From: Novosphingobium sp.
GTDB taxonomy: Bacteria > Pseudomonadota > Alphaproteobacteria > Sphingomonadales > Sphingomonadaceae
Direction: 5' to 3'
Assembly: GCA_017745295.1 (NCBI GenBank)
Contig: JAGHZR010000003.1
Location: forward strand, 124,001-188,000
DNA length: 64,000 nucleotides
Shown: positions 50,029 to 58,669 of the stretch, one piece after another
Layout: the number at the start of each line of letters is the position of its first letter
How positions within the stretch are numbered: position 1 is the stretch's first letter
The notes under the pieces: generated by a model
Told to the model about the DNA's origin: nothing
The model's database searches: none
Seen by the model: only the letters and a program-made list of their open reading frames with translations
Program-made: the position numbers and the translations under genes

Positions 50029-52365
50029 TTAGCCCTGACGGGGCGGCCGATTCCGAAGGGCTTGGCCGAAGGACAGCTCCGGCACGTTCTGCATGTGGAA
50101 GGTCAGCTTGCCGCCCTTCATGAGTTCCTCGTGGCTGATCCAGCTGCGGTCGTGCGCCTTGCCGTTCCATTCGACTCGGCCGTAGTAGGGCCGGTCCGAG
50201 CGGTTGCCCGGCGCGCTGACGATGAGTTCCCGCCCGTTGCCGAGCCGCACGCGGGCTTCCTCGAACAGCGGGCTGCCGAAGATGTAGATGCCGCTGACCG
50301 GATCGACCGGATAGAACCCGAGCGCCGAGAGCACGTACCACGCGCTCATCTGCCCGCAGTCGTCGTTGCCGATCACGCCTGCGGGTTTGTCGCGGTACAT
50401 CAGTGCGAGCAGGCGGCGCACCATCGCCTGCGTCTTCCAGTGCGCGCCGGTCCAGGCATAGAGATAGGCGACGTGGTGCGAAGGCTCGTTGCCGTGGGCA
50501 TATTGCCCGACCATGCCGCTGATGTCCGGCGGCGCGTTCTTCGGCAGGGTGGAGGGCGCGTTGAAGAAGGCGTCGAGCTTGGCTTCGAGGCCCGCCGGGC
50601 CGCCCATCGCCTCGGCCAGGCCGTGGACGTCGTGCTGGTTGAGGAAGGTCGCCTGCCAGCCGTTGCATTCGGTAAAGTCGCGCCACTTGTCCCAATGGCC
50701 CAGTTCGACCGGATCGTAGGGTTCGGTCCAGGCGCCGTTGTCGAGGCGCGGGCGGGCGAAGCCGGTCTGCGTGTCGAACACGTTCTTCCAGTTGCCCGAG
50801 CGCGCCTTCAGCCGCGCGGCATCGTCCGCAGCGCCTGCCGCCTTGGCGATGTGGGCGGCGGCATAGTCGTCGTAGGCATATTCGAGCGTACGGCTGACGC
50901 TTTCGAACACCTTGTCGGCGGGCACGTAGCCCTTGGCGTCATATTCCGGAATGCCGCGGGAATTGTCGAGCACGGGCATCGTGAAGTCGAACGAACGGCG
51001 GCGGATATTGGGCCAGGCGGCGGCGTAGTCGCCGGGGATGCCCTTGGCCATGGCCTCGGCCAGCACCGGCACAGAGTGCCAGCCCATCATGCAGCCGGTC
51101 TCCACGCCCTGAAGCGGCCAGACCGGCGGGCCATAAGGGCTTTGCTGGGTCTGGCGGATGAGGTCGGCGACGAATTCCTCGACCCGCGCAGGCCGGATCA
51201 GCGTCTGCAGGGGGTGGAAGGCGCGGTAGGTGTCCCAGAGCGAGTACGCGCTGTAGGCCTTCTCGCCGGGGGCGAGCTGGTGGACCTTGCGGTCGAGACC
51301 GACGGCGCGCCCGTCCACGTCGGAGAACAGCGTCGGCCCGATGGCGGCATGATAGAGCGAGGTCGCCATGATCGTGCGCTGTTCGGCGCTGCCGCCGCGC
51401 ACCGCGACATGCGAGAGTTCTTCGTCCCAGGCCTGGGCTGCGGCCCGACGATAGGCGTCGAAGTCGAAGTGCGTCGCTTCCGCCGCGAGATTGGCGCGCG
51501 CGCCTGCGACGTCCACCGCCGAGACGGCGGTGCGCACGACGATCGGCGCGCTTGCGGCGTCGTCGAAGTGGACGGCGGCCTTCAGGCGGCGGCCCTTGAC
51601 CTGCTTGCTGCCCTTGGGTTGCGGTGCGTCCTTGTCGCCGAAGAATTCCACGCGGCTCGGCGGGCGCGAGAACTGCATCGCGAAATAGATGTGGCGCCCC
51701 TTGGCCCAGCGGAACACCCGCCGCTGGCCGGTGAGCGTGCCGTCGGCGTCCAGCGCCATTTCCGCATCGTCGATCAGCGGATACTTGTCGGACGAATCCT
51801 GCACGAGGTGCGAGAGGTCGATCAGCAGGTGGGCCGAACTGTCGGCTCCGCCTGCCGGGTAGACGTGGCGCTGGATGCCGGTGCGCAGCGTTGTGGTGAG
51901 CTCGCTGGTGACGCCGTTCTCAAGCTGGACGCGGTAATAGCCCGGCTCCGCCACTTCGTCGCTGTAGCGCAGGCGATAGCCTTCGTCGGGGCGGTCCAGC
52001 GGTCCGGGCTGAAGGCGCACTTCCCCTCGGCAGGGCACGACGAGCACGTCCAGCATGTCGCCGATGCCGGTGCCGGACAAGTGCGTGTGGGAGAACCCCA
52101 GCAGCGAGGCGTCGCCATGGTGATAGCCCGAGCAGGTATCCCAGCGTGCGGTGTCGGTATCGGGGCTGAGCTGAACCATGCCGAAGGGCAGGGTGGCGCC
52201 GGGGAACGTATGGCCGTCGCCGCCGGTGCCGATGAAGGGGTCGACTTTCGCGGCAGGCCCGGTTTCGGCGGCAATCGCACGGGTTGCCCCGGCTGGCACG
52301 GCAGTGGCCAGCAGGGCAAGGCGGCAGGAGCCTGACATCAGGCGGCGGCGGCTCAAGGCGGTCAT
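50029..52365 (-). CDS. Exported GH92 alpha-mannosidase
   Basis: 778 residues from ATG 52365; an in-frame ATG at 52374 is also possible. A Tat-like signal (LSRRRLMSGSCRLALLATAVPAGATRAIA) precedes the GH92 hallmark VDPFIGTGGDGHTFPGATLPFGMVQLSPDT and GFSHTHLSGTGIGD. The catalytic C-terminal part shows RDFTECNGWQATF, HGNEPSHHVAYLYAW and NDDCGQMSAWYVLSALGFYPVDP. GH92 enzymes are Ca-dependent exo-alpha-mannosidases that trim high-mannose N-glycans. The gene is preceded by a long leader with a short ORF and a terminator hairpin, which suggests attenuation. Confidence 0.94.
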   Translation of the reverse strand: MTALSRRRLMSGSCRLALLATAVPAGATRAIAAETGPAAKVDPFIGTGGDGHTFPGATLPFGMVQLSPDTDTARWDTCSGYHHGDASLLGFSHTHLSGTGIGDMLDVLVVPCRGEVRLQPGPLDRPDEGYRLRYSDEVAEPGYYRVQLENGVTSELTTTLRTGIQRHVYPAGGADSSAHLLIDLSHLVQDSSDKYPLIDDAEMALDADGTLTGQRRVFRWAKGRHIYFAMQFSRPPSRVEFFGDKDAPQPKGSKQVKGRRLKAAVHFDDAASAPIVVRTAVSAVDVAGARANLAAEATHFDFDAYRRAAAQAWDEELSHVAVRGGSAEQRTIMATSLYHAAIGPTLFSDVDGRAVGLDRKVHQLAPGEKAYSAYSLWDTYRAFHPLQTLIRPARVEEFVADLIRQTQQSPYGPPVWPLQGVETGCMMGWHSVPVLAEAMAKGIPGDYAAAWPNIRRRSFDFTMPVLDNSRGIPEYDAKGYVPADKVFESVSRTLEYAYDDYAAAHIAKAAGAADDAARLKARSGNWKNVFDTQTGFARPRLDNGAWTEPYDPVELGHWDKWRDFTECNGWQATFLNQHDVHGLAEAMGGPAGLEAKLDAFFNAPSTLPKNAPPDISGMVGQYAHGNEPSHHVAYLYAWTGAHWKTQAMVRRLLALMYRDKPAGVIGNDDCGQMSAWYVLSALGFYPVDPVSGIYIFGSPLFEEARVRLGNGRELIVSAPGNRSDRPYYGRVEWNGKAHDRSWISHEELMKGGKLTFHMQNVPELSFGQALRNRPPRQG

Positions 52366-52413
52366 TTCCGGCATCCCAATTTATATGGGGCCTGTTTCAT
52401 GAAGCCCCGTTTT

Positions 52414-52463
52414 ATAAAAGGACGGCGCCTGTCCGCGGGGTCAAGAACCCTGGGACAGGCGCC
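52414..52463 (-). terminator. Terminator hairpin just upstream of GH92
   Basis: A perfect 11-bp stem, GGCGCCTGTCC 52424-52434 against GGACAGGCGCC 52453-52463, is followed on the minus strand by GTCCTTTTATAAAA. It lies inside the GH92 leader, 40-50 nt before the start codon. It either ends a short leader transcript or is regulated. Confidence 0.8.
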
Positions 52464-52465
52464 GG

Positions 52466-52522
52466 CCCGTGTGCATGCAGGTCTTAGTGAGGAGGAGAGG
52501 GACCTGCACGCCTTTGCACGGG
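52466..52522 (-). promoter_or_regulatory. Second leader hairpin, just after the short-ORF stop
   Basis: GCAGGTC at 52477-52483 pairs with GACCTGC at 52501-52507, and CCCGTG at 52466-52471 pairs with CACGGG at 52517-52522, with inner mismatches. Its base is 3 nt from the stop codon of the 17-codon ORF, so a ribosome on that ORF would disturb it. Confidence 0.5.
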
Positions 52523-52524
52523 AC

Positions 52525-52578
52525 TTAGAAGCTGAATTGGGTCGTTGCGATCAGGGGCATCGCGCGCAGGGATTCCAT
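52525..52578 (-). CDS. Putative 17-residue leader peptide before GH92
   Basis: ATG at 52578 opens MESLRAMPLIATTQFSF and stops with TAA. AGGAG lies exactly 7 nt upstream, a stronger ribosome binding site than most genes in this window have. An in-frame ATG at 52593 would give 22 residues. The ORF is followed by two hairpins and then the GH92 gene, as in leader-peptide attenuators. It is not similar to anything I recognise. Its small size means translation needs experimental evidence. Confidence 0.5.
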   Translation of the reverse strand: MESLRAMPLIATTQFSF

Positions 52579-52660
52579 CGTCGTTCTCCTCATGGTCCGA
52601 AAACCCGTGCCGAACCGGCGACGAATCCTGGGAATACGCGCTGATTTTCTCCGTCACAAG

Positions 52661-52695
52661 GCCAATATCATACCAATATCACGATTTAATGTCAC
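52661..52695 (-). promoter_or_regulatory. Promoter and repeated operator-like element of the GH92 leader
   Basis: On the minus strand, GTGACA (52690-52695), a 17-nt spacer and TATGAT (52667-52672) form a good sigma-70-type promoter. The direct repeats TGATATTGG overlap its -10 region and are spaced 10 bp apart. The same ATATTGG element is at 53801-53808 before nagB-II, which suggests one regulator. The rest of the 336-nt gap up to cutC shows only an AT-rich stretch at 52680-52740. Confidence 0.5.
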
Positions 52696-52914
52696 CAAAA
52701 TAGGTTATCTTGTCCATTGGAATTTTTTTCCGATCGTCGATGGTGCGTGGTTTGACGCTCCAGAGCGCGGAAAAGCGTTGCGGCTGGCCATCGCCGGGTT
52801 ATCCGTCGGACACGGTGTGGGGTGGTGTGGCAGGCCAAAATATGTCCAATTCGCGTTCTTGCGAATCGCCCCGGCGTGAACCGTGCAAGGCGGAATCAGA
52901 GGAGAATCGGCGAA

Positions 52915-53658
52915 ATGCTTGAAGTCTGTGTCGAGGATCCGGCGGGCATTGCCGCAGCGGTTGCGGGCGGCGGCGATCGTATCGAGCTTTGCAGCGCGCT
53001 GGCGCTGGGCGGTCTCACGCCGCCCCGGTCGCTGGCTCGCCTCGCCGCGACGGCGCCGATTCCCGTGCATATGCTCTGCCGTCCGCGCGAAGGCGATTTC
53101 GTCTACGATGCCCGCGAAGTCGCGCAGGTGCGGGACGACATCGACCTGGCGGCGGAGGCCGGTCTTGCCGGCATCGTCATCGGTGCCGGGTCGTCACGCG
53201 GGTTGGACCTTAAAATTCTGGGCGAATGGCTGGACCATGCCCGAAGCGCCGGGGCCGCGCGGGGCGCGCGTCTGTCGTTGACCCTGCACCGGGTGTTCGA
53301 TTTGCTGGACGACATGGAAAACGGTCTGGAGCAGGCGGTGGCGATGGGGTTCGATCGCATCCTGACGTCGGGCGGTGCGGTGCGGGCGCCCGAGGGCGCG
53401 CGCATGCTGGCGCATCTTCAGGAACTGGCGGCCGGCAGAATCGTGATTCTTGCCGGGGCCGGCGTCTCTGCCGAGGCGGTTCCTGTGCTGCGCGAGGCGG
53501 GGATCGTCGAATTCCATGGTTCCTGCCGGAAAGTGGGCGGCGTGGTCGATGCCGCGGCGATGGCGCGACTGGAGGAGCTGGGCTTCCAGAAGACAGCGAG
53601 GGCGGTCACGGATTCGGCCGAAGTGGCCCGTCTCAAGGCGGCAATCGCGCGCGCGTGA
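52915..53658 (+). CDS. cutC: CutC family protein
   Basis: 247 residues from ATG 52915, with GGAG 8-10 nt upstream. The TIM-barrel pattern is typical: EDPAGIAAAVAGGGDRIELCSALALGGLTPP, HMLCRPREGDFVYDAREVAQVRDDI, TLHRVFDLLDDMENGLEQAVAMGFDRILTSGG and FHGSCRKVGG. CutC was named for copper homeostasis, but a copper role is disputed for many homologues. Here it sits at the head of the GlcNAc genes, 214 nt before nagB-II. A role in handling a sugar or metabolite is therefore worth considering. Confidence 0.9.
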   Translation: MLEVCVEDPAGIAAAVAGGGDRIELCSALALGGLTPPRSLARLAATAPIPVHMLCRPREGDFVYDAREVAQVRDDIDLAAEAGLAGIVIGAGSSRGLDLKILGEWLDHARSAGAARGARLSLTLHRVFDLLDDMENGLEQAVAMGFDRILTSGGAVRAPEGARMLAHLQELAAGRIVILAGAGVSAEAVPVLREAGIVEFHGSCRKVGGVVDAAAMARLEELGFQKTARAVTDSAEVARLKAAIARA

Positions 53659-53778
53659 GACTTGGGCGGCGGTTGCAGGGTCCTTTCTTGTCGAGGCAGG
53701 TCCGCTGAAGGCGCGGTACAGGAAAGAAAATCGCCGAGCCTGAGCGAAACCAATTGCGCATCGCTTGGAGTTCGGGAA

Positions 53779-53809
53779 TACCAATATAGAACTTATACCG
53801 ATATTGGTA
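53779..53809. promoter_or_regulatory. Operator-like inverted repeat before nagB-II
   Basis: ACCAATAT at 53780-53787 is repeated in inverted form, ATATTGGT at 53801-53808. An internal near-palindrome, TACCGATATTGGTA, runs 53796-53809. The TTGGTA element resembles sites of GntR/UTRA (NagR/DasR-type) GlcNAc regulators. It overlaps a TTATAC -10-like hexamer, consistent with repression. Confidence 0.6.
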
Positions 53810-53872
53810 AGCAGTCGTTTCGGCCGGCGCTTCGTTCGCTGACCGGACTCGATATGCAGGAGAGCCCTAGAC

Positions 53873-54919
53873 ATGCCGTCCGACGCCGCAAATCCTTCGC
53901 TTTCCCTGATGGCCCGCGAGGCTGCCGAAGCTCCGCAGGCCGTGCGCAGCTTCCTGCAGAACAATCGCACCGTGCTGATGAAGCTGGCCCAGGATCTGCG
54001 CGACGATCCGCCCTCGGTGGTGGTGACCTGCGCACGCGGTTCTTCCGACAATGCGGCGACTTACGCCAAGTATCTGATCGAGACGCTGGCAGGCGTGCCG
54101 GTTTCCTCGTCGGCGCTCAGCGTCTCCTCGGTGTTCGGCGCCGAGATGCAGCCGGGCCGGGTGCTGGTGATCGCAATCTCGCAGAGCGGCCGCAGCCCGG
54201 ACCTGCTCGCCGCCGTCGAAGCGCATCGCCGGGCCGGTGCCCGCGTCGTCGCGCTCGTCAACGACGAGACCGCGCCGCTGGCCGATCTGGCGCACTGGGT
54301 GCTGCCGCTCCACGCCGGTCCCGAAAAGTCGGTGGCGGCGACCAAGTCCTACATCGCCTCGCTCGCCGGGGTGGCCGCGCTGGTGGCGCACTGGACCGGC
54401 GATGCCCCGCTCGGCCTCGCGCTGGAGCGCCTGCCGGAAGGGCTGGAAGTGGCCGCGAACACCGCGCCCTTCGATCTCGTCGGTCAGTTGTCGCAGGCGA
54501 ACAATCTCTTCGTGATCGCGCGCGGCTACGGTTTCGGCATCGCCCAGGAAGGCGCGCTGAAGCTCAAGGAAACCTGCGCGCTCCATGCCGAGGCCTATAG
54601 CGCCGCCGAAGTGCGCCACGGCCCGATGACGATCATCAACGAAGGCTTCCCCATCGTCGCTTTCGCCACTTCCGACGCCAGCGGCGAGAGCGTGCGCGGG
54701 GCGGCGGCGGAATTCGCCGGTCGCGGCGCGCAAGTCGCGCTGCTCGATGCCGAGCAGCCTTTCGCGGACAGCACGCTGGCTGCACTGGCGGGTCATGCGG
54801 CGCTGGAGCCGTTGCTGATGATCCAGACTTTCTATCCGCAAGTGAACGCACTTTCGCTTGCGCGCGGGCTCGACCCGGACAATCCCGCTCACTTGCGCAA
54901 GGTCACCGAGACTCTCTGA
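53873..54919 (+). CDS. nagB-II: Glucosamine-6-phosphate deaminase, NagB-II type (double SIS domain)
   Basis: 348 residues with two SIS domains. The first carries VVTCARGSSDNAATYAKYLIE and AISQSGRSPDLLAAVEAHR; the second carries LFVIARGYGFGIAQEGALKLKETCALHAEAYSAAEVRHGPM. The glutaminase domain of GlmS is absent and the length fits NagB-II rather than GlmS. It converts glucosamine-6-phosphate to fructose-6-phosphate and ammonia. GGAGAG lies 8 nt upstream of the ATG. The stop overlaps the nagA start by one base (TGATG), so the two are translationally coupled. Confidence 0.92.
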   Translation: MPSDAANPSLSLMAREAAEAPQAVRSFLQNNRTVLMKLAQDLRDDPPSVVVTCARGSSDNAATYAKYLIETLAGVPVSSSALSVSSVFGAEMQPGRVLVIAISQSGRSPDLLAAVEAHRRAGARVVALVNDETAPLADLAHWVLPLHAGPEKSVAATKSYIASLAGVAALVAHWTGDAPLGLALERLPEGLEVAANTAPFDLVGQLSQANNLFVIARGYGFGIAQEGALKLKETCALHAEAYSAAEVRHGPMTIINEGFPIVAFATSDASGESVRGAAAEFAGRGAQVALLDAEQPFADSTLAALAGHAALEPLLMIQTFYPQVNALSLARGLDPDNPAHLRKVTETL

Positions 54920-56061
54920 TGAAAATCGCTTTCGTCAACGGCAACGTCTATCTCGATCGCGCCTGGGCGCGTGACGCCGTGGTGAGCGTGGAGCAGGGCC
55001 GCATCGTTTCGGCGCAGCGTGGGCCCGAGGCCGACCATGAGGCCGACGAGGTCGTCGATCTCGACGGCGGCTGGCTGGTGCCGGGCTTCATCGACGTGCA
55101 GGTCAACGGCGGCGGCGGCGTACTGCTCAACGATGCGCCGACGCGCGAAGGAATCGCCACGATTGCCGCCGCGCATGCGCGCTTCGGCACGACCGCGCTG
55201 CTGCCGACGCTCATCAGCGCGACGCCGGACGTGATCGCGCGCGGTCTCGACGCCACTGACGAGGCGATTGCCGCTGGTGTGCCCGGCTGCATCGGCATCC
55301 ACGTCGAAGGCCCGGTGCTGAACGTGAAGCGGCGCGGTATCCATTCCGAGGGCAACTTGCGCAAGCTGGACGACCAGATGGTCGACCTGCTGACGCGGCC
55401 TCGTGCGGGCAAAGTGCTGTTCACGATCGCGCCGGAATACCTCCACGCCGATCAGGCCAAGGCCTTGATCGAGGCCGGGGTCGTGCTGGCGATGGGCCAC
55501 TCCGATGCCGATTATGAGACCGCGCGCGCGGCCTTCGACATGGGCGTGACCGGGGTGACGCACTTGTTCAACGCGATGTCGGCGCTCCATCACCGCAACC
55601 CCGGCCTGGTCGGCGCGGCGCTGGAAAACCGGACGGCCTGGTGCGGGCTGATTGCCGACGGCTATCACGTCCACCCCGCCGCGATGCGCGTCGCGCTGGC
55701 GAGCCGTCCGCTCGACCGCTTCGTGCTGGTGACGGACGCGATGTCCTGCGTCGGCACCGATCTCACCAGCTTCGAGCTTGACGGCCGCGAGATCATCGTC
55801 GCGGAAGGCCGCTGCGTGGGTGCGGACGGCACGCTGGCGGGCGCTTCGCTCGACATGGCCGCTGCCGTGCGCAATGCCGTGGACATGGCGGGGCTTTCGG
55901 TGGGACAGGCGGTCGACATGGCCAGCGTGCAACCGGCGGAATTCCTGGGCCTCGGCTCGGAGCGCGGCGTGATCGCCGCCGGATATACCGCCGATTTCGT
56001 CCAACTCGACCGCGCCATGGCGCCGCAGGCGACCTGGATCGCCGGCGAACGGGCATTCTGA
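54919..56061 (+). CDS. nagA: N-acetylglucosamine-6-phosphate deacetylase NagA
   Basis: 380 residues. Signature elements are LVPGFIDVQVNGGGGVLLND, the metal glutamate in IGIHVEGPVLN, VLAMGHSDADYETA, the metal histidine in GVTHLFNAMSALHHRNPG and the catalytic Asp in VLVTDAMSCVG. It removes the acetyl group from GlcNAc-6-phosphate to give the substrate of NagB-II. It follows nagB-II with a TGATG overlap and precedes the PTS fusion gene by 28 nt, all on one strand. Confidence 0.95.
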   Translation: MKIAFVNGNVYLDRAWARDAVVSVEQGRIVSAQRGPEADHEADEVVDLDGGWLVPGFIDVQVNGGGGVLLNDAPTREGIATIAAAHARFGTTALLPTLISATPDVIARGLDATDEAIAAGVPGCIGIHVEGPVLNVKRRGIHSEGNLRKLDDQMVDLLTRPRAGKVLFTIAPEYLHADQAKALIEAGVVLAMGHSDADYETARAAFDMGVTGVTHLFNAMSALHHRNPGLVGAALENRTAWCGLIADGYHVHPAAMRVALASRPLDRFVLVTDAMSCVGTDLTSFELDGREIIVAEGRCVGADGTLAGASLDMAAAVRNAVDMAGLSVGQAVDMASVQPAEFLGLGSERGVIAAGYTADFVQLDRAMAPQATWIAGERAF

Positions 56062-56089
56062 TATCGATTCCTGGAGACAAGCCAAAACT

Positions 56090-58669
56090 ATGACTGCCTC
56101 CTTTTCCTCTACCATGACAGCCGCCGGGCAAACCATCGCCATCAAGGCCCCGCTGGAGGGCTGGCTGGCGCCGCTCTCCGAAATCCCCGATCCCGTCTTT
56201 GCCGGGGGGATGCTGGGCGACGGCGTAGCCATCGACCCGACCGGCGCGGTGCTGCATGCCCCTTGCGCGGGCACCGTGGCTTCGCTCGCCGCAACCGGCC
56301 ATGCCGTGACACTGCGCCTTGAAGGCGGGGCGGAGCTGCTGGTCCATCTCGGCGTCGATACCGTGGCGATGGGTGGGCGCGGTTTCACGCCGCTCGTGGC
56401 ACAGGACCAGAGCGTGGCGGCGGGCGATCCGCTGGTGCGCTTCGAGCTCGACGCCGTGGTGACAGGCGCCGCCAGCGCAATGACGCCGGTGCTCCTGCTC
56501 GCCAGCGAGGAATGGACGCTGGAATCAAAGCGCGATCCCGGCTTGGTCAAAGTCGGCGATACGGTAATGACGCTGCGCCGGGTGGCTGACGAAGGTGCCG
56601 CCACGGCGGAAGGTTCTGCCTCGCCCGACGAGGAACTGGTGCGCGAGCTCTCCGTTCCGCTGCGCCATGGTATTCACGCCCGCCCGGCCGCGCGTTTGCG
56701 GCAGGTGGCGACGTCGTTCGACGCGGTGGTGCGCATGGAGATCGCGGGCAAGTCCGCCAGCCTGCGCAGCCCGGTCGGCGTGCTGGCGCTGGGGATCAAG
56801 CTCGGTGATCGCATCTCGCTCCACGCGCGCGGTTCTCAGGCCGGTGACGTGCTCGATGCGCTGGAGGCCCTGATCGCCAGCGGCATGGGCGAACTGGCGC
56901 ATAGCGACGAACAGCTCGCGCCGCAGCCGGTGTGCGCCGCCGCGCCTGCGCCTGTCACGCGCCGCGTCACGGCGATTGCGGCGGACGGCACGCTGGCAGG
57001 CGTCGTCGCCGCGCCCGGCGTGGCGGTGGGGCAGGCGGTCCACTACCGGCTTGGCGAAGTAGAGGTTGCCGAAGGTTCGGGTGATCCTGCCATCGAGCGC
57101 GTGCTGCTCGACGGCACGCTGTCGGAACTGCGCGCCAGAATCGCGCAGGAGAGCGAAGGCGCGCCGGATCATGCGGCCTCGATCCTCGCGGCCCATGCGG
57201 TCATGCTGGAGGACGAGGACCTGCTCGCCGCCGCGCATGAGGCCATGGCGAAAGGCGAGAGCGCCGGGGCGGCCTGGCGGCTGGCGATCGGCTCGCAAGT
57301 CGATCTCCTGCTGCGTTCGGGCGACGCCCGCCTTGCCGAGCGCGTGGACGACATGCGCGACCTCGAACGGCAGGTGCTCTGCGCGCTGATCGGCGGCGAC
57401 GCCATCGGCTTCGCACTGCCCGAGAACGCCGTGGTGATCGCCGAGGATCTGCTGCCGTCGCAGCTTATGGCGCTCGATCCCGAGCGGCTGGAGGCGATCT
57501 GTCTCGTCAATGGCGGCCCGACTTCGCATGTCGCGATTCTCGCCGCCGGACTCGGCGTGCCTATGCTGGTGGCGATGGGAACCGCGCTCGACGATATCGC
57601 CGAGGGTACGGTGCTGGTCGTCGATGCTGCCGCCGCGCGGCTCGAAACCGGCGCTTCGCAGGCGCGGATCGACGGTGTTCGTGAGCAGCTTGCCACGCAG
57701 GCCGCCCGCCGCGCCGCCGCGCTCGAAGCCAGGGGGCCGTGCCACACCGTGGACGGCAGCCGGATCGAGGTCTTCGCCAATCTCGGCTCGCTGGCCGATG
57801 CCCGTCAGGCGATGGCCAGCGGCGCCGAAGGCAGCGGTTTGCTGCGCAGCGAATTCCTTTTCGTGGAGCGCGCCCAGGCGCCGAGCGCGGCGCAGCAGCT
57901 GGAGACCTATCAGGCCATTGCCGATGTGCTGGAAGGCCGCCCGCTGATCGTGCGCCTGCTCGATATCGGCGGCGACAAGCCCGCGCCGTTCCTGCCGATG
58001 GCGCCCGAGGAGAACCCGGCGCTCGGCCTGCGCGGCATTCGCGTCGGTCTGGCTTATCCCGAGATTCTCGAAGCGCAGGTCGAGGCGATCCTCAGCGTCC
58101 GGCCTTTCGGACAGTGCAAGATCATGGTGCCGATGGTCGCCAGCCTTTCCGAACTGCGCGCGGTGCGGGCTGTGGTGGACGGCGTTGCGGCACGGCTGGG
58201 CCTTGTCGAGCCGGTGTCGCTGGGCATCATGGTCGAGACGCCCGCCGCCGCCGCGACGGCGGACATTCTGGCCCGCGAGGCCGACTTCCTCTCGGTAGGC
58301 ACCAACGATCTCACCCAATATGCGCTCGCCATGGACCGGGGCAATGCGGCGGTGGCCTCGGCCATCGACGGGCTTCACCCGGCAGTGCTGCGCCTGATCG
58401 CGCTGACCTGCGAGGGCGGGGCGCGGCATGGTCGCTGGACCGGCGTCTGCGGCTCGCTGGCCTCCGACCCGCTGGCGGTGCCGCTGCTGCTGGGCCTCGG
58501 CGTGGCGGAGCTTTCCGCGACGCCCGCCCAGGTGCCGGACATCAAGGCGCTGGTGACGGGTCTCACCATCGAAAGCTGCCGCGCGCTCGCCGCGCAGGCG
58601 CTGGAATGCGGCTCGGCGGCGGAAGTCCGTGAGCTTGTACGCGAATTTCTGAAGGAGCAGGGGGCATGA
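56090..58669 (+). CDS. nagF: PTS multiphosphoryl transfer protein, EIIA-HPr-EI fusion
   Basis: 859 residues. A Glc-type EIIA domain (about 1-170, phospho-His about H86 in LLVHLGVDTV) is followed by HPr (about 180-270, His about 196 in GIHARPAARL) and EI (about 290-859). EI shows LVNGGPTSHVAIL (phospho-His about 480), LLRSEFLFVE, MVPMVASLSE, FLSVGTNDLTQYALAMDRGN and VCGSLASDP. The protein supplies every soluble phosphotransfer step for sugar uptake. It overlaps the nagE-like gene by ATGA, so it pairs with that permease for GlcNAc import. Confidence 0.95.
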   Translation: MTASFSSTMTAAGQTIAIKAPLEGWLAPLSEIPDPVFAGGMLGDGVAIDPTGAVLHAPCAGTVASLAATGHAVTLRLEGGAELLVHLGVDTVAMGGRGFTPLVAQDQSVAAGDPLVRFELDAVVTGAASAMTPVLLLASEEWTLESKRDPGLVKVGDTVMTLRRVADEGAATAEGSASPDEELVRELSVPLRHGIHARPAARLRQVATSFDAVVRMEIAGKSASLRSPVGVLALGIKLGDRISLHARGSQAGDVLDALEALIASGMGELAHSDEQLAPQPVCAAAPAPVTRRVTAIAADGTLAGVVAAPGVAVGQAVHYRLGEVEVAEGSGDPAIERVLLDGTLSELRARIAQESEGAPDHAASILAAHAVMLEDEDLLAAAHEAMAKGESAGAAWRLAIGSQVDLLLRSGDARLAERVDDMRDLERQVLCALIGGDAIGFALPENAVVIAEDLLPSQLMALDPERLEAICLVNGGPTSHVAILAAGLGVPMLVAMGTALDDIAEGTVLVVDAAAARLETGASQARIDGVREQLATQAARRAAALEARGPCHTVDGSRIEVFANLGSLADARQAMASGAEGSGLLRSEFLFVERAQAPSAAQQLETYQAIADVLEGRPLIVRLLDIGGDKPAPFLPMAPEENPALGLRGIRVGLAYPEILEAQVEAILSVRPFGQCKIMVPMVASLSELRAVRAVVDGVAARLGLVEPVSLGIMVETPAAAATADILAREADFLSVGTNDLTQYALAMDRGNAAVASAIDGLHPAVLRLIALTCEGGARHGRWTGVCGSLASDPLAVPLLLGLGVAELSATPAQVPDIKALVTGLTIESCRALAAQALECGSAAEVRELVREFLKEQGA

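Noticed and set aside
52525..52578. Short peptide considered as a RiPP precursor
   Set aside because: No radical-SAM, lanthipeptide or lasso cyclase, protease or dedicated transporter lies nearby; a leader-peptide role fits the hairpins better.
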